Shown here one piece after another: positions 36,095-44,258 of a stretch of 64,000 nt of DNA. Below the pieces are notes generated by a model that saw only the letters and a program-made list of their open reading frames with translations, was not told the origin of the DNA and did not search any database. Origin of the DNA: Lentilitoribacter sp039986595 (lineage in GTDB: Bacteria > Pseudomonadota > Alphaproteobacteria > Rhizobiales > Rhizobiaceae); contig JBDWQJ010000004.1 in assembly GCA_039986595.1 (NCBI GenBank), forward strand, positions 248,001-312,000. The letters are read 5' to 3'. Every line of letters begins with the position of its first letter. Positions within the stretch are counted from its first letter, which is position 1. A program made the position numbers and the translations under genes.

Positions 36095-37792
36095 ATGTCA
36101 GATACCCCGATGATGGAAGACTTTGCGTCTCTCCTCGAAGAATCTTTTGCTACACAAGATGGTGTAGAAGGTACAGTTGTTAAAGGTTTGATCACTGCTA
36201 TTGAGAAAGACGTTGCGATTGTTGACGTTGGTCTTAAAGTTGAAGGTCGCGTACCACTTAAAGAATTTGGCGCACAAGCCAAAGACGGTTCACTTACAAC
36301 TGGATCAGAAGTTGAAGTTTATGTTGAGCGTATCGAAAACGCTCTTGGCGAAGCTGTTCTTTCACGTGAAAAAGCACGTCGCGAAGAAAGCTGGATCCGC
36401 CTTGAAGCTAAATTCGAAGCAAGCGAACGCGTTGAAGGTACAATCTTCAATCAAGTTAAAGGTGGCTTCACAGTTGACCTTGACGGCGCTGTTGCGTTCT
36501 TGCCGCGTTCACAAGTGGACATTCGTCCAATCCGTGACGTAACACCTCTGATGCACAACCCGCAGCCATTTGAAATTTTGAAAATGGACAAGCGTCGCGG
36601 CAACATCGTTGTGTCTCGTCGTACAGTTCTTGAAGAGAGCCGTGCAGAACAACGCTCTGAAATCGTACAAAACCTTGAAGAAGGCCAGGCAGTTGACGGT
36701 GTTGTTAAAAACATCACAGACTACGGTGCATTCGTTGATCTTGGTGGTATCGATGGTCTACTTCACGTAACAGACATGGCTTGGCGTCGTGTGAACCATC
36801 CATCTGAAATCTTGACAATTGGTCAAACAATTAAAGTTCAGATCGTTCGCATCAACCAAGATACACACCGTATCTCATTGGGCATGAAGCAGCTTGAAAC
36901 TGATCCTTGGGACGGTATCGATTCTAAATTCCCACTTGGCAAGAAAATCTCTGGTGCTGTTACTAACATCACAGACTACGGTGCATTTGTGGAACTAGAG
37001 CCAGGTATTGAAGGTCTGATCCACGTTTCTGAAATGTCTTGGACTAAGAAGAACGTACACCCAGGCAAAATCTTGTCGACTTCTGAAGAAGTTGAAGTTG
37101 TTGTGCTTGAAGTTGATCCTTCAAAACGCCGCATCTCACTTGGTCTTAAACAAACACTCGACAATCCTTGGAACGCATTTGCTGACCAATTCCCTGTTGG
37201 TGCAACTGTAGAAGGCGAAGTTAAAAACAAAACTGAATTTGGTTTGTTTGTTGGTCTTGAAGGCGACGTTGACGGTATGGTTCACTTGTCAGATCTTGAC
37301 TGGAACCGTCCAGGTGAGCAAGCAATTGAAGACTTCAACAAAGGCGATGCTGTTCAAGCTGTGGTTCTTGACGTTGATGTTGACAAAGAGCGTATCTCAC
37401 TCGGCATCAAGCAATTGTCTAAAGACAATCTTGGTGAAGCAGCTGCTTCTGGCGAATTGCGTAAAAATGCAGTTGTGTCTGTTGAAGTAACTGACGTTCA
37501 GGATGCTGGTCTTGAAGTTAAACTTGTCGACTTCCCAGAAGTTTCTTCTTACATCCGCCGCAGCGACTTGTCTCGTGACCGTGATGAGCAACGCCCTGAG
37601 CGTTTCTCTGTTGGTCAAACAGTTGATGCACGTGTAACGAACTTCTCTAAGAAAGATCGTAAAGTTACATTGTCTATTAAAGCTCTTGAAATCGCTGAAG
37701 AGAAACAAGCTGTTGAACAGTTTGGTTCATCAGATTCAGGCGCTTCATTGGGTGATATTCTTGGCGCTGCTCTTAAAGGCAACGACGAGTAA
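36095..37792 (+). CDS. rpsA: 30S ribosomal protein S1
   Basis: 565 residues with six S1 (OB-fold) repeats, the third to fifth recognisable as VKNITDYGAFVDLGGIDGLL, VTNITDYGAFVELEPGIEGL and VKNKTEFGLFVGLEGDVDGM. It binds mRNA and helps initiation on structured or weak leaders. Codon use is more uniform than that of its neighbours, as expected for a highly expressed gene. AAGGA precedes the ATG, and a strong terminator follows. The 166-base gap after cmk suggests its own promoter. Confidence 0.97.
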   Translation: MSDTPMMEDFASLLEESFATQDGVEGTVVKGLITAIEKDVAIVDVGLKVEGRVPLKEFGAQAKDGSLTTGSEVEVYVERIENALGEAVLSREKARREESWIRLEAKFEASERVEGTIFNQVKGGFTVDLDGAVAFLPRSQVDIRPIRDVTPLMHNPQPFEILKMDKRRGNIVVSRRTVLEESRAEQRSEIVQNLEEGQAVDGVVKNITDYGAFVDLGGIDGLLHVTDMAWRRVNHPSEILTIGQTIKVQIVRINQDTHRISLGMKQLETDPWDGIDSKFPLGKKISGAVTNITDYGAFVELEPGIEGLIHVSEMSWTKKNVHPGKILSTSEEVEVVVLEVDPSKRRISLGLKQTLDNPWNAFADQFPVGATVEGEVKNKTEFGLFVGLEGDVDGMVHLSDLDWNRPGEQAIEDFNKGDAVQAVVLDVDVDKERISLGIKQLSKDNLGEAAASGELRKNAVVSVEVTDVQDAGLEVKLVDFPEVSSYIRRSDLSRDRDEQRPERFSVGQTVDARVTNFSKKDRKVTLSIKALEIAEEKQAVEQFGSSDSGASLGDILGAALKGNDE

Positions 37793-37825
37793 TTCGTTCA
37801 AAAAACATAGCTTTAAAATATATAA

Positions 37826-37857
37826 CCCGCCGGTAAATTTGCCGGCGGGTTTTTTTG
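37826..37857 (+). terminator. rpsA terminator
   Basis: Perfect stem CCCGCCGG / CCGGCGGG with an eight-base loop and a seven-T run. It closely resembles the terminator at 39249-39278 on the other side of the accessory islet. Confidence 0.92.
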
Positions 37858-37874
37858 GAAAAACAGACGCCGAC

Positions 37875-38063
37875 TCATGACGGTGTACACGACATACCAT
37901 TACGATGGGCATTGGATACGCAGTCTACCCGGTTAACATAACCTTCTGTAGAAGCGCCCACGATATTACCATTTCGAGCAGTTCGTTTCCAACGCCATTG
38001 TGTTCGTGCGTCTTTGTAAATTACCCATTTGTCCCCATTAGAGGCAGTACAAGATGTAGTCAT
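37875..38063 (-). CDS. DUF1508 (YegP-like) small protein
   Basis: 62 residues. WVIYKDARTQWRWKRTARNG then STEGYVNR fits the single DUF1508 repeat, a small alpha/beta module of unknown function seen in YegP. It has three cysteines (residues 5, 48 and 59), unusual in the family as I recall it. GGA precedes the ATG at 38063. It is transcribed leftward from a promoter that carries a GTATAG-N6-CTATAC operator and is divergent from the XRE/ImmA pair, so it is probably their regulated output. It ends only 17 bases from the rpsA terminator. Confidence 0.75.
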   Translation of the reverse strand: MTTSCTASNGDKWVIYKDARTQWRWKRTARNGNIVGASTEGYVNRVDCVSNAHRNGMSCTPS

Positions 38064-38091
38064 TTTAGTTCCTTTTCTAAACTATATATTA

Positions 38092-38113
38092 AAGTATAGC
38101 GATTACTATACTT
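38092..38113. promoter_or_regulatory. Operator 1 of the XRE islet
   Basis: AAGTATAG-CGATTA-CTATACTT is a perfect 8+8 inverted repeat. On the minus strand it covers a TATACT that can serve as the -10 of the DUF1508 gene. It shares the pattern GTATAG-N6-CTATAC with operator 2. Confidence 0.7.
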
Positions 38114-38139
38114 GCCATATGTATAGTTATCACTATACT
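38112..38139 (+). promoter_or_regulatory. Promoter of the XRE/ImmA pair
   Basis: TTGCCA (38112-38117) with a 16-base spacer and TATACT (38134-38139). The spacer and -10 lie within operator 2, so binding there would shut the promoter. The start codon is 26 bases downstream. Confidence 0.5.
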
Positions 38140-38140
38140 T
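38119..38140. promoter_or_regulatory. Operator 2 of the XRE islet
   Basis: GTATAG-TTATCA-CTATAC inverted repeat with the same arms and six-base spacer as operator 1; the centres are 27 bases apart. It overlaps the XRE/ImmA promoter. Confidence 0.7.
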
Positions 38141-38165
38141 CATGTCAAGGCATTAGGGAGATATC

Positions 38166-38492
38166 ATGTCGAAAAAATTTGGAGAGAAATTACGGCAAAT
38201 AAGAACCAATAAAAACAAAACCTTAGAGGAACTTGCCGCCGGCATCGGCTCCTCGAAGGCTTATGTTTGGCAATTGGAAAACAAAAAAAATGCGAAACCA
38301 TCAGCAGAATTTCTACTTAAAATAGCAAATTACTTTGATGAATCGCCCGATTATTTTATAGATGATTCTATTGAAGAACGTACTGAGTCGCATGTGGAGG
38401 AAGCATTTTTCCGAAAGTTTAGGAAGCTCTCCAAAGACGACAAAGAAAAATTTGATAGGATGATCTCTGCACTTGAACCAAGGAAAAAGTAA
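38166..38492 (+). CDS. XRE-family helix-turn-helix repressor
   Basis: 108 residues. The HTH_3 domain spans about residues 5-60 (KLRQIRTNKNKTLEELAAG, SSKAYVWQLENKKNAKPS), followed by a charged helical tail (about 70-108, EEAFFRKFRKLSKDDKEKFD) suited to dimerisation. GGGAG precedes the ATG. It overlaps the ImmA-type gene by about 20 bases if that gene starts at TTG 38473. It probably binds the two GTATAG-N6-CTATAC sites and represses both itself and the DUF1508 gene. In XRE/ImmA pairs the protease typically cleaves such a repressor; here that is inference. Confidence 0.85.
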   Translation: MSKKFGEKLRQIRTNKNKTLEELAAGIGSSKAYVWQLENKKNAKPSAEFLLKIANYFDESPDYFIDDSIEERTESHVEEAFFRKFRKLSKDDKEKFDRMISALEPRKK

Positions 38493-39222
38493 CTTCCCGA
38501 AGAAGCATGCAAATCGGTTGACAAGTTTGTGGCAGGAAGTCGGGCCAAATGAATATCCCCTTGATATTGAAATATTGATTGATCAATTGTTTTCGGGAGA
38601 CGATTTTGACAGCAGACTTTCTGTGGCATTTGAAAAATTCGACTCGATAGAAGGCTGCCTTCGAAGAGTGCAGGATACAAATCAATGGCTAATAGCGATA
38701 AATTCAAATATCAAAAACTCGAGAAGATTAAGGTTTACCCTTGCACATGAACTTGGGCATTTCATGTGTCATAGGAAACTTAAAAATGACTTCGAAGATG
38801 ACCTTGACACATTGAGTAACTATAATTCTCATCTCGAATATGAAGCAAATGTTTTTGCATCACACCTATTAATGCCAGCGAACATAATACGCTCTAAGTT
38901 TTCAGATCTAAGGTGGGATGTTGAAAACTTAAAGAATCTTGGCAACTATTTTGAATGCTCTCTACAGGCAAGTGCAATCAGGTATATTGAACTTTCGAAT
39001 AAGCCAATTGCCTTTGTCGTATCGCGAGATGGCATGATATGCTGGGCGTGCAAAAGTAGTAACGCTCCTTATATGACATCCTATCGTTTTGGTGACGAAA
39101 TGCCCAAATTATTACCCCAAAATGACCTTTCTCGCTGGACCGACAACGCGGTATCAAACGAAACTACTTACTTTGATACTTCGGGGTCTGGATATCAATA
39201 CACTTGCATAAACTTTGCTTAA
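38473..39222 (+). CDS. ImmA/IrrE-family metallo-endopeptidase
   Basis: Up to 249 residues. The zinc motif HELGH sits in RFTLAHELGHFMCHR near residue 90, with a third-ligand region EYEANVFASHLLMP near 118, diagnostic of the ImmA/IrrE (DUF955) family. A C-terminal domain follows (ISLSNKP-like ELSNKPIAFVVSRDGMICW), perhaps ligand-sensing. The start is uncertain: TTG at 38473 overlaps the repressor gene and later TTGs are possible; no ATG lies before the conserved region. Relatives cleave a partner XRE repressor after stress or element activation. It is followed by a strong terminator. Confidence 0.85.
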   Translation: MNQGKSNFPKKHANRLTSLWQEVGPNEYPLDIEILIDQLFSGDDFDSRLSVAFEKFDSIEGCLRRVQDTNQWLIAINSNIKNSRRLRFTLAHELGHFMCHRKLKNDFEDDLDTLSNYNSHLEYEANVFASHLLMPANIIRSKFSDLRWDVENLKNLGNYFECSLQASAIRYIELSNKPIAFVVSRDGMICWACKSSNAPYMTSYRFGDEMPKLLPQNDLSRWTDNAVSNETTYFDTSGSGYQYTCINFA

Positions 39223-39248
39223 AATAAAACTATAAATAATCATTTTAT

Positions 39249-39278
39249 CCCGCCGGTATTCATATCGGCGGGTTTTTT
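39249..39278 (+). terminator. Terminator after the ImmA-type gene
   Basis: CCCGCCG / CGGCGGG stem, ten-base loop, six-T run. The stem sequence repeats that of the rpsA terminator 1.4 kb upstream. Confidence 0.9.
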
Positions 39279-39376
39279 AATGCAAGAAATTGCACCCCTG
39301 ATTCACGCGATCCACGTTTTCCGTTTGTTAACTTCATAACGGCATAGTTCTGTAGTAACGCATCGGATAGTGGGAT

Positions 39377-41401
39377 ATGAATAAGTCTTCTGAGCAAATT
39401 GTTGAGCATTTACCAACCTCAGATACCAACATGTCAGAGCGCGGGTTTAATGCACCCAAATTGCGCGAGCTTCAAACGCAAAACATCCTCAACAATATCG
39501 ATAATGGCGTCATTTTCTTAGATGCTAACTTCAAAGTTCTTTATATAAATCAGCGCTGTAAAGAAATTTGGGGTTATCCTGATCATCTGAACTATAACGA
39601 CATCACACTATACGAACTTATATCTTATGGAATAACTGATAGCGATTACAGCGAAAATCCACTACCTGACGATGAGCGCCATGACATTATCACAGGGCTG
39701 ATTGATGAACTTAGAGATGGCGACAGCGCGCCTGAAATTGTTCAAAGGGGTGATAAAACACTGGTCCAAAGTTCGGTTAAACTTGACGAACACTATCTGC
39801 TGACATTTCAAGATATCACACTAATGCAGCGACAAGAGCAGCAATTTGAAAGCGTGCTCAACAATATCGATTACGGAATTTTGTTCTTAGACAAAGACCT
39901 CAACGTGCTGCATATGAACGCGCGCTTTATCGATATTTGGGAATTTGACCAAAACGTTGGTGAAAAAAACCTGACACTACGCCAACTAATGGAATTATCG
40001 CAGGAAGAAAACGACCCTGTTGAAAACGGCTATGAGGATGTAGAATGGGATCAAGTTATCAAAGAACGCGAAAAGATGATCCGCGCGGGTAATTATGGTC
40101 CGGAAGCCTTATACCGAGAAAGTGGCAAGGTTTTTCTCCACAGCCATGTCAAAGTTGATCAAACACATCTGCTGACTTATTTCGACATCACTGATCTAAA
40201 GCAACGCGAAAGTGAACTTGAAACAGCCAAACGGTTAGCTGAAAGCGCTGAGAAAGCAAAATCAGAATTTCTCGCCAACATGAGCCATGAAATACGCACA
40301 CCGATGAATGGCGTGATGGGCATGGCACAGCTTTTGGCAAACACCGAACTTGATGCAAAACAGAAAATGTTTGCAAGCACCATCGTAAAATCCGGCGAAA
40401 CGCTTTTAACCGTTATCAATGACATTTTGGATTTTTCAAAAATTGACGCCGGACAATTAGAGCTCAATGCAGAACCTTTCTCGCTAAGCCAAACAGCTCA
40501 TGATATCGCAACGCTAGTATCTGCGAGTATAAAAGACAAAGATCTAGAGATTATTCTCCGAATTTCACCTGACCTACCCAAAAGCCTTTTAGGTGACGGT
40601 ATCCGCATCAGGCAGATCATCACAAATCTTGTGGGCAACGCTGTTAAGTTTACTGATGGTGGCCATGTGCTGATCAATGTGGGGACAAAACCATCAAATA
40701 ACGCTGCGCAGTCGAAAATTCATATCAGTGTTTCTGATACTGGCATTGGAATTAGTGCTGATCAAATTGAAAGGATATTCAGCAAATTCTCCCAAGCTGA
40801 TTCATCTGCTACCAAGAAATTTGAAGGCACTGGCTTAGGTTTATCAATTGCATCCTCTCTTGTTAGCCTCATGGATGGTGAGATTGGTGTTAAGAGTGAA
40901 TTAGGGGTTGGGTCCAATTTTTGGTTTGAGCTGGATTTACCTATTATCGATGCTACAAAAGTCCTTCAAAACACTCTGAGCGATGGCATTAAAAAACGCG
41001 TTTTGATCATTGATGATCATCCGTTGGGCCGAAAAATCTTGCAAGAATACATGACAAATTGGGGCTTTGAGAGCGCAGCATGTGTTGATGCTGAAGAGGG
41101 CATGGAAATGCTTATTGCAATGCGCAAAGCTGGCATTGCTCCAGATCTGGTGATCACAGATTATATCATGCCCGGGCTTAATGGGGCTCAGTTCATCGAG
41201 AAATTAAATCGCAGTCCAGATTTCAACACTATACCAGTGATATTGCTCGCCCAAGTGAGTAATACCGGAAATGATGACATCACAAAAGTATCTGACCGAT
41301 GCGTTACTGTGAGCAAACCGTTTTGTATCGAGACCATTAAGCCTGCACTTGATAAACGTCTTCCCACAACATCAAGCGCGCAAACGAGACTTGCGTCTTA
41401 A
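39377..41401 (+). CDS. Hybrid sensor histidine kinase (two PAS-type modules, HisKA, HATPase, receiver)
   Basis: 674 residues with no membrane segment, so cytoplasmic. Two PAS-7-like modules are visibly duplicated: NNIDNGVIFLDANFKVLYIN at about 40 and NNIDYGILFLDKDLNVLHMN at about 160, each ending in a LLTFQDIT / LLTYFDIT motif. Then HisKA with FLANMSHEIRTPMNG near 298, HATPase with NLVGNAVKFTDGG, DTGIGIS and GTGLGLSIA, and a C-terminal receiver (VLIIDDHPLGR, DLVITDYIMPGLNG). No histidine phosphotransfer or output gene is adjacent, so phosphate is relayed elsewhere. The signal is unknown; PAS domains may bind heme, flavin or small ligands. Confidence 0.88.
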   Translation: MNKSSEQIVEHLPTSDTNMSERGFNAPKLRELQTQNILNNIDNGVIFLDANFKVLYINQRCKEIWGYPDHLNYNDITLYELISYGITDSDYSENPLPDDERHDIITGLIDELRDGDSAPEIVQRGDKTLVQSSVKLDEHYLLTFQDITLMQRQEQQFESVLNNIDYGILFLDKDLNVLHMNARFIDIWEFDQNVGEKNLTLRQLMELSQEENDPVENGYEDVEWDQVIKEREKMIRAGNYGPEALYRESGKVFLHSHVKVDQTHLLTYFDITDLKQRESELETAKRLAESAEKAKSEFLANMSHEIRTPMNGVMGMAQLLANTELDAKQKMFASTIVKSGETLLTVINDILDFSKIDAGQLELNAEPFSLSQTAHDIATLVSASIKDKDLEIILRISPDLPKSLLGDGIRIRQIITNLVGNAVKFTDGGHVLINVGTKPSNNAAQSKIHISVSDTGIGISADQIERIFSKFSQADSSATKKFEGTGLGLSIASSLVSLMDGEIGVKSELGVGSNFWFELDLPIIDATKVLQNTLSDGIKKRVLIIDDHPLGRKILQEYMTNWGFESAACVDAEEGMEMLIAMRKAGIAPDLVITDYIMPGLNGAQFIEKLNRSPDFNTIPVILLAQVSNTGNDDITKVSDRCVTVSKPFCIETIKPALDKRLPTTSSAQTRLAS

Positions 41402-41479
41402 TAGTGGAACACAATAATTCAATGAAATACTAAAAACACGCTGATGATATGACCACCAGCGAGTTTTGATTTTTTAAAC

Positions 41480-42382
41480 TTAAGCAGCTGCCATTTTAAC
41501 ATTTGGTGCAGGCTTCATCTCATTTTTCAACAAGTAGAATGACGCTAGAACAATCATCAATGTACCAACCCACATTGCACCAGTTGGTAAGAAACCGAAG
41601 GCAAGCCATCCGAGAAGGACATTCATCGGGAGTTTCAAATGATCAAATGGCTGCAAGAATGCAGCATCGGCAATCGAATAGGCTTTTGCCAATGAGAATT
41701 GAGCAATCGTGGTTAAAACGCCCGTGATGACGACCAGCCAAATTACATTACTTGATGAAATAACAAAGCCTGCATCTAACGCAAGAACTGCATTGATCGG
41801 CGCAAGTAAAACCAAGAGATAAAAAGTCAATGTTTGAGGTTTTTCGAACCGGGTTAAATATTTCGTTGTCAGGCTGGAAAGCCCCCAGAAAAATGCAGCT
41901 GCGATTGGAAACAACGTTGCCAAACTAAATTGATCTGACCACGGTTCCAGAATAATCATTCCGCCACAAAAGCCAAATAAAACAGCAAACCATCTTTGCA
42001 TGCTAACGGCTTCACTCAGGAAAATCCTCGCACCAATTGTTACAAAAAATGGCGATGTCATGATCAAGGCAATTGCTTGCCAAATGGGGACGTGTGCAAG
42101 ACCCATCACCCATAGCTGAACACCAATTGCAGCAAATGCAACGCGCAGAATATGCCATAGTGGGCGCGATGTTTTACCATCTTGAAGCTTTCGCAAAATC
42201 CACGGCAAGCTAAATGCAAGCGCGATCAGATATTGCCAAAAAACGATTGTGGTCGAGCTTTGACCCATCTGCATAGTGAGCGATTGTAAAAGCGTGTTTA
42301 TAATGGCGAAAATGGCACCCGCAAGCACCATATAAAATGCACCTTTAAAGGCACTATTATTTTGAAAATTTAACTGAGTCAT
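41480..42382 (-). CDS. ribN: Riboflavin transporter of the DMT superfamily (EamA), RibN
   Basis: 300 residues from the ATG at 42382 (AAGGA upstream; the in-frame start at 42409 is rejected). It has ten hydrophobic helices in two EamA repeats (AFYMVLAGAIFAIINTLLQS at the N-terminus, then FFWGLSSLTTKYLT in the second half). Its own sequence gives only 'DMT exporter/importer', but an FMN riboswitch directly precedes it on the same strand, the arrangement described for RibN flavin importers of Rhizobiales. It probably imports riboflavin when FMN is low. A transporter of another metabolite cannot be fully excluded. Confidence 0.82.
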   Translation of the reverse strand: MTQLNFQNNSAFKGAFYMVLAGAIFAIINTLLQSLTMQMGQSSTTIVFWQYLIALAFSLPWILRKLQDGKTSRPLWHILRVAFAAIGVQLWVMGLAHVPIWQAIALIMTSPFFVTIGARIFLSEAVSMQRWFAVLFGFCGGMIILEPWSDQFSLATLFPIAAAFFWGLSSLTTKYLTRFEKPQTLTFYLLVLLAPINAVLALDAGFVISSSNVIWLVVITGVLTTIAQFSLAKAYSIADAAFLQPFDHLKLPMNVLLGWLAFGFLPTGAMWVGTLMIVLASFYLLKNEMKPAPNVKMAAA

Positions 42383-42433
42383 GAGCGTTATCCTTTCTGT
42401 TGCGCACAAGACTCAAGGCAAACAGGAAAGACC

Positions 42434-42461
42434 ACACATACTGACCCATCAGTATATGTGT
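42434..42461 (-). promoter_or_regulatory. Expression-platform hairpin of the FMN riboswitch
   Basis: On the minus strand ACACATATACTGA pairs with TCAGTATGTGT around a four-base loop (a two-base bulge). It follows the aptamer but has no clear T-run, so it may act on translation or on an alternative pairing rather than as a simple terminator. Confidence 0.4.
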
Positions 42462-42468
42462 TTTACCC

Positions 42469-42609
42469 GCTCTCTTCCATCCGGACTATGACCGTCGGCT
42501 TTGGAATTTCACCAAATCTGCTGACCTTGCATCAACCGATACAAGCGCTCGCGGGCTTTCAAATAAATGATTACCGCCGGTGGGGAATTTCGCCCCGCCC
42601 TGAGAACAG
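42469..42609 (-). ncRNA. FMN riboswitch (RFN element)
   Basis: The minus strand carries the conserved RFN blocks in order: AGGGCGGGGCGAAATTCCCC, ACCGGCGGTAA, AGCCCGCGAGCG, GGTGAAATTCCAAAGCCGAC, GGTCATAGTCCGGATGGAAG. It binds FMN and represses the downstream ribN. The ends are set by the closing stem (TTCTC / GAGAGC), so they are good to a few bases. Confidence 0.95.
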
Positions 42610-42675
42610 ACGCAAATAATCACAAAGATGATCAGAACGCAAGAAGGGAATGTGTGTATGGAGAATGCGCGATAA

Positions 42676-43074
42676 TCAACGCAGCAGTGTGAGCAGATTA
42701 GAATTGCTCTTTTTAAAACCGTATCTTTCATAAAATGGTGCAATGTGATCGGGGCAATAAAGTTCAAAACTTTTTACATTTGCCAGCGTTTCATGGCCGA
42801 TGATCTGATCAAGCATGAGTTTACCTAACCCTTGCCCTCGATGGGTTTTTGCTATGATGAAATCAAAGATGATTGCTTTAAATGTATAATCAGAAAGCAC
42901 GCGCGAACAGGCTATAAGTTCGTTGTCATCAGAAACGCATCCGAACACTAAGTCTGAGTTATCAAACGCAGATATGACATCCTCATTCGATCGACCCTTA
43001 GTCCACCATTCTTGTTTGTAAAGCTCAAACAGTTGGTCCTGAAATTCACCTTCGAATGTATCAAGCCAATGCAT
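42676..43074 (-). CDS. GNAT-family N-acetyltransferase
   Basis: 132 residues. The acetyl-CoA-binding motif is KTHRGQGLGKLMLDQI near 90, with a beta-alpha GNAT core (CSRVLSDYTFKAIIFDFIIA before, ELYCPDHIAPFYERYGF after). The substrate is unknown. Its ATG directly abuts the stop of the alpha-hydroxy-acid dehydrogenase gene (TAG then ATG), so the two are co-translated. It lies upstream of the FMN riboswitch; read-through into ribN is possible. Confidence 0.85.
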   Translation of the reverse strand: MHWLDTFEGEFQDQLFELYKQEWWTKGRSNEDVISAFDNSDLVFGCVSDDNELIACSRVLSDYTFKAIIFDFIIAKTHRGQGLGKLMLDQIIGHETLANVKSFELYCPDHIAPFYERYGFKKSNSNLLTLLR

Positions 43075-44220
43075 CTATCTAAATCTTAAATTGTCACGCG
43101 ACAGATCCGATATTGATGAACACCCCATGAGTTTCATATCCCGCTCAAGCTCAGCTTTCATCTGCCCAAGTGCGCGATCAACCCCGGGCCGGCCAGCCGC
43201 AGCTAGCGGATATAAATAATAACGCCCAAGCCCAACAGCCTTTGCTCCCAATGACAATGCTTTTAAAACATGCGTGCCGCGTTGCACACCGCTGTCCATA
43301 ATCACATCGATCTTGTCACCAACGGCATCAACAATCTCTGCAAGCTGATCAAACGGGCTACGCGAACCATCAAGTTGACGCCCACCATGATTGGATAAAA
43401 TGATCCCCGTGCAGCCAATATCGACCGCCTTTTTAGCGTCTTCCACAGTCATGATACCTTTGAGGCAGAATTGCCCATCCCAAAGTTTAACCATTTCGGC
43501 AACATCGTCCCAATTCATCGAAGGGTCCAGCATATCGGTGAAGTATTTTCCGATAGATACCGCGCCTCCACTCATATCCACATGGCTATCAAGCTGCGGT
43601 AGGGCAAAGCTCTCATGGGTGACATAATTGATCCCCCACATTGGTTTGATGGCAAATTGCAGCATCCCATCCAGCGTCAACTTAAAGGGGATTGAAAATC
43701 CGGTACGCAGGTCACGCTCACGATTACCGCCGGTGATCGAATCCACTGTTAACATCATAACATTGACGCCAATGTCTTTCGCGCGCTGCATCATCGCAGT
43801 ATTCAAACCACGATCTTTGTGGAAGTAAAATTGATAAACTTGCGGGTTATCATGCGCTTTGCGCACTTCTTCGAGGCTTACAGTTCCAAGGGATGATACA
43901 CCAAACATTGTTCCATATTTTGCCGCTGCCGCTGCCACTGCGCGTTCGCCATCATGATGGAATAACCTTTGTAGCGCAGTTGGTGAGCAATAAACAGGCA
44001 TATCCAGTTTCTGCCCCATTACTTCAACGGACATATCAATATCGCTGACACCCGTTAAAACGCTTGGCAAAAGATCGCAATCCTCAAAAGAGGAAGTGTT
44101 CCTGCGATAGGTCGCTTCGTCATCAGCCGCGCCATCGATATAGTTGAATATCGGTGATGGAAGACGCTTTTTTGCAAGCCTTCGGAAATCATGAAAATTA
44201 TGGCAATCTGACAATCGCAT
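43075..44220 (-). CDS. FMN-dependent alpha-hydroxy-acid dehydrogenase (L-lactate dehydrogenase / glycolate oxidase family)
   Basis: 381 residues. Core family motifs seen are PSPIFNYIDGAADDEATYRR near 21, SPTALQRLFHHDGE near 82, SSLGTVSLEEV near 110, LTVDSITGGNRERDLR near 155, and the catalytic/FMN region ILSNHGGRQLDGSRSP with the active-site histidine near 276, then DSGVQRGTHVLKALSLGA. It oxidises an L-2-hydroxy acid to the keto acid with FMN; lactate (LldD) is the usual substrate of this clade, but mandelate or glycolate are possible. It precedes the GNAT gene without a gap. No lactate permease is nearby. Confidence 0.82.
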   Translation of the reverse strand: MRLSDCHNFHDFRRLAKKRLPSPIFNYIDGAADDEATYRRNTSSFEDCDLLPSVLTGVSDIDMSVEVMGQKLDMPVYCSPTALQRLFHHDGERAVAAAAAKYGTMFGVSSLGTVSLEEVRKAHDNPQVYQFYFHKDRGLNTAMMQRAKDIGVNVMMLTVDSITGGNRERDLRTGFSIPFKLTLDGMLQFAIKPMWGINYVTHESFALPQLDSHVDMSGGAVSIGKYFTDMLDPSMNWDDVAEMVKLWDGQFCLKGIMTVEDAKKAVDIGCTGIILSNHGGRQLDGSRSPFDQLAEIVDAVGDKIDVIMDSGVQRGTHVLKALSLGAKAVGLGRYYLYPLAAAGRPGVDRALGQMKAELERDMKLMGCSSISDLSRDNLRFR

Positions 44221-44258
44221 TTAAAAACCTAACTTATATTTTGCTGAACAATGTTGAT

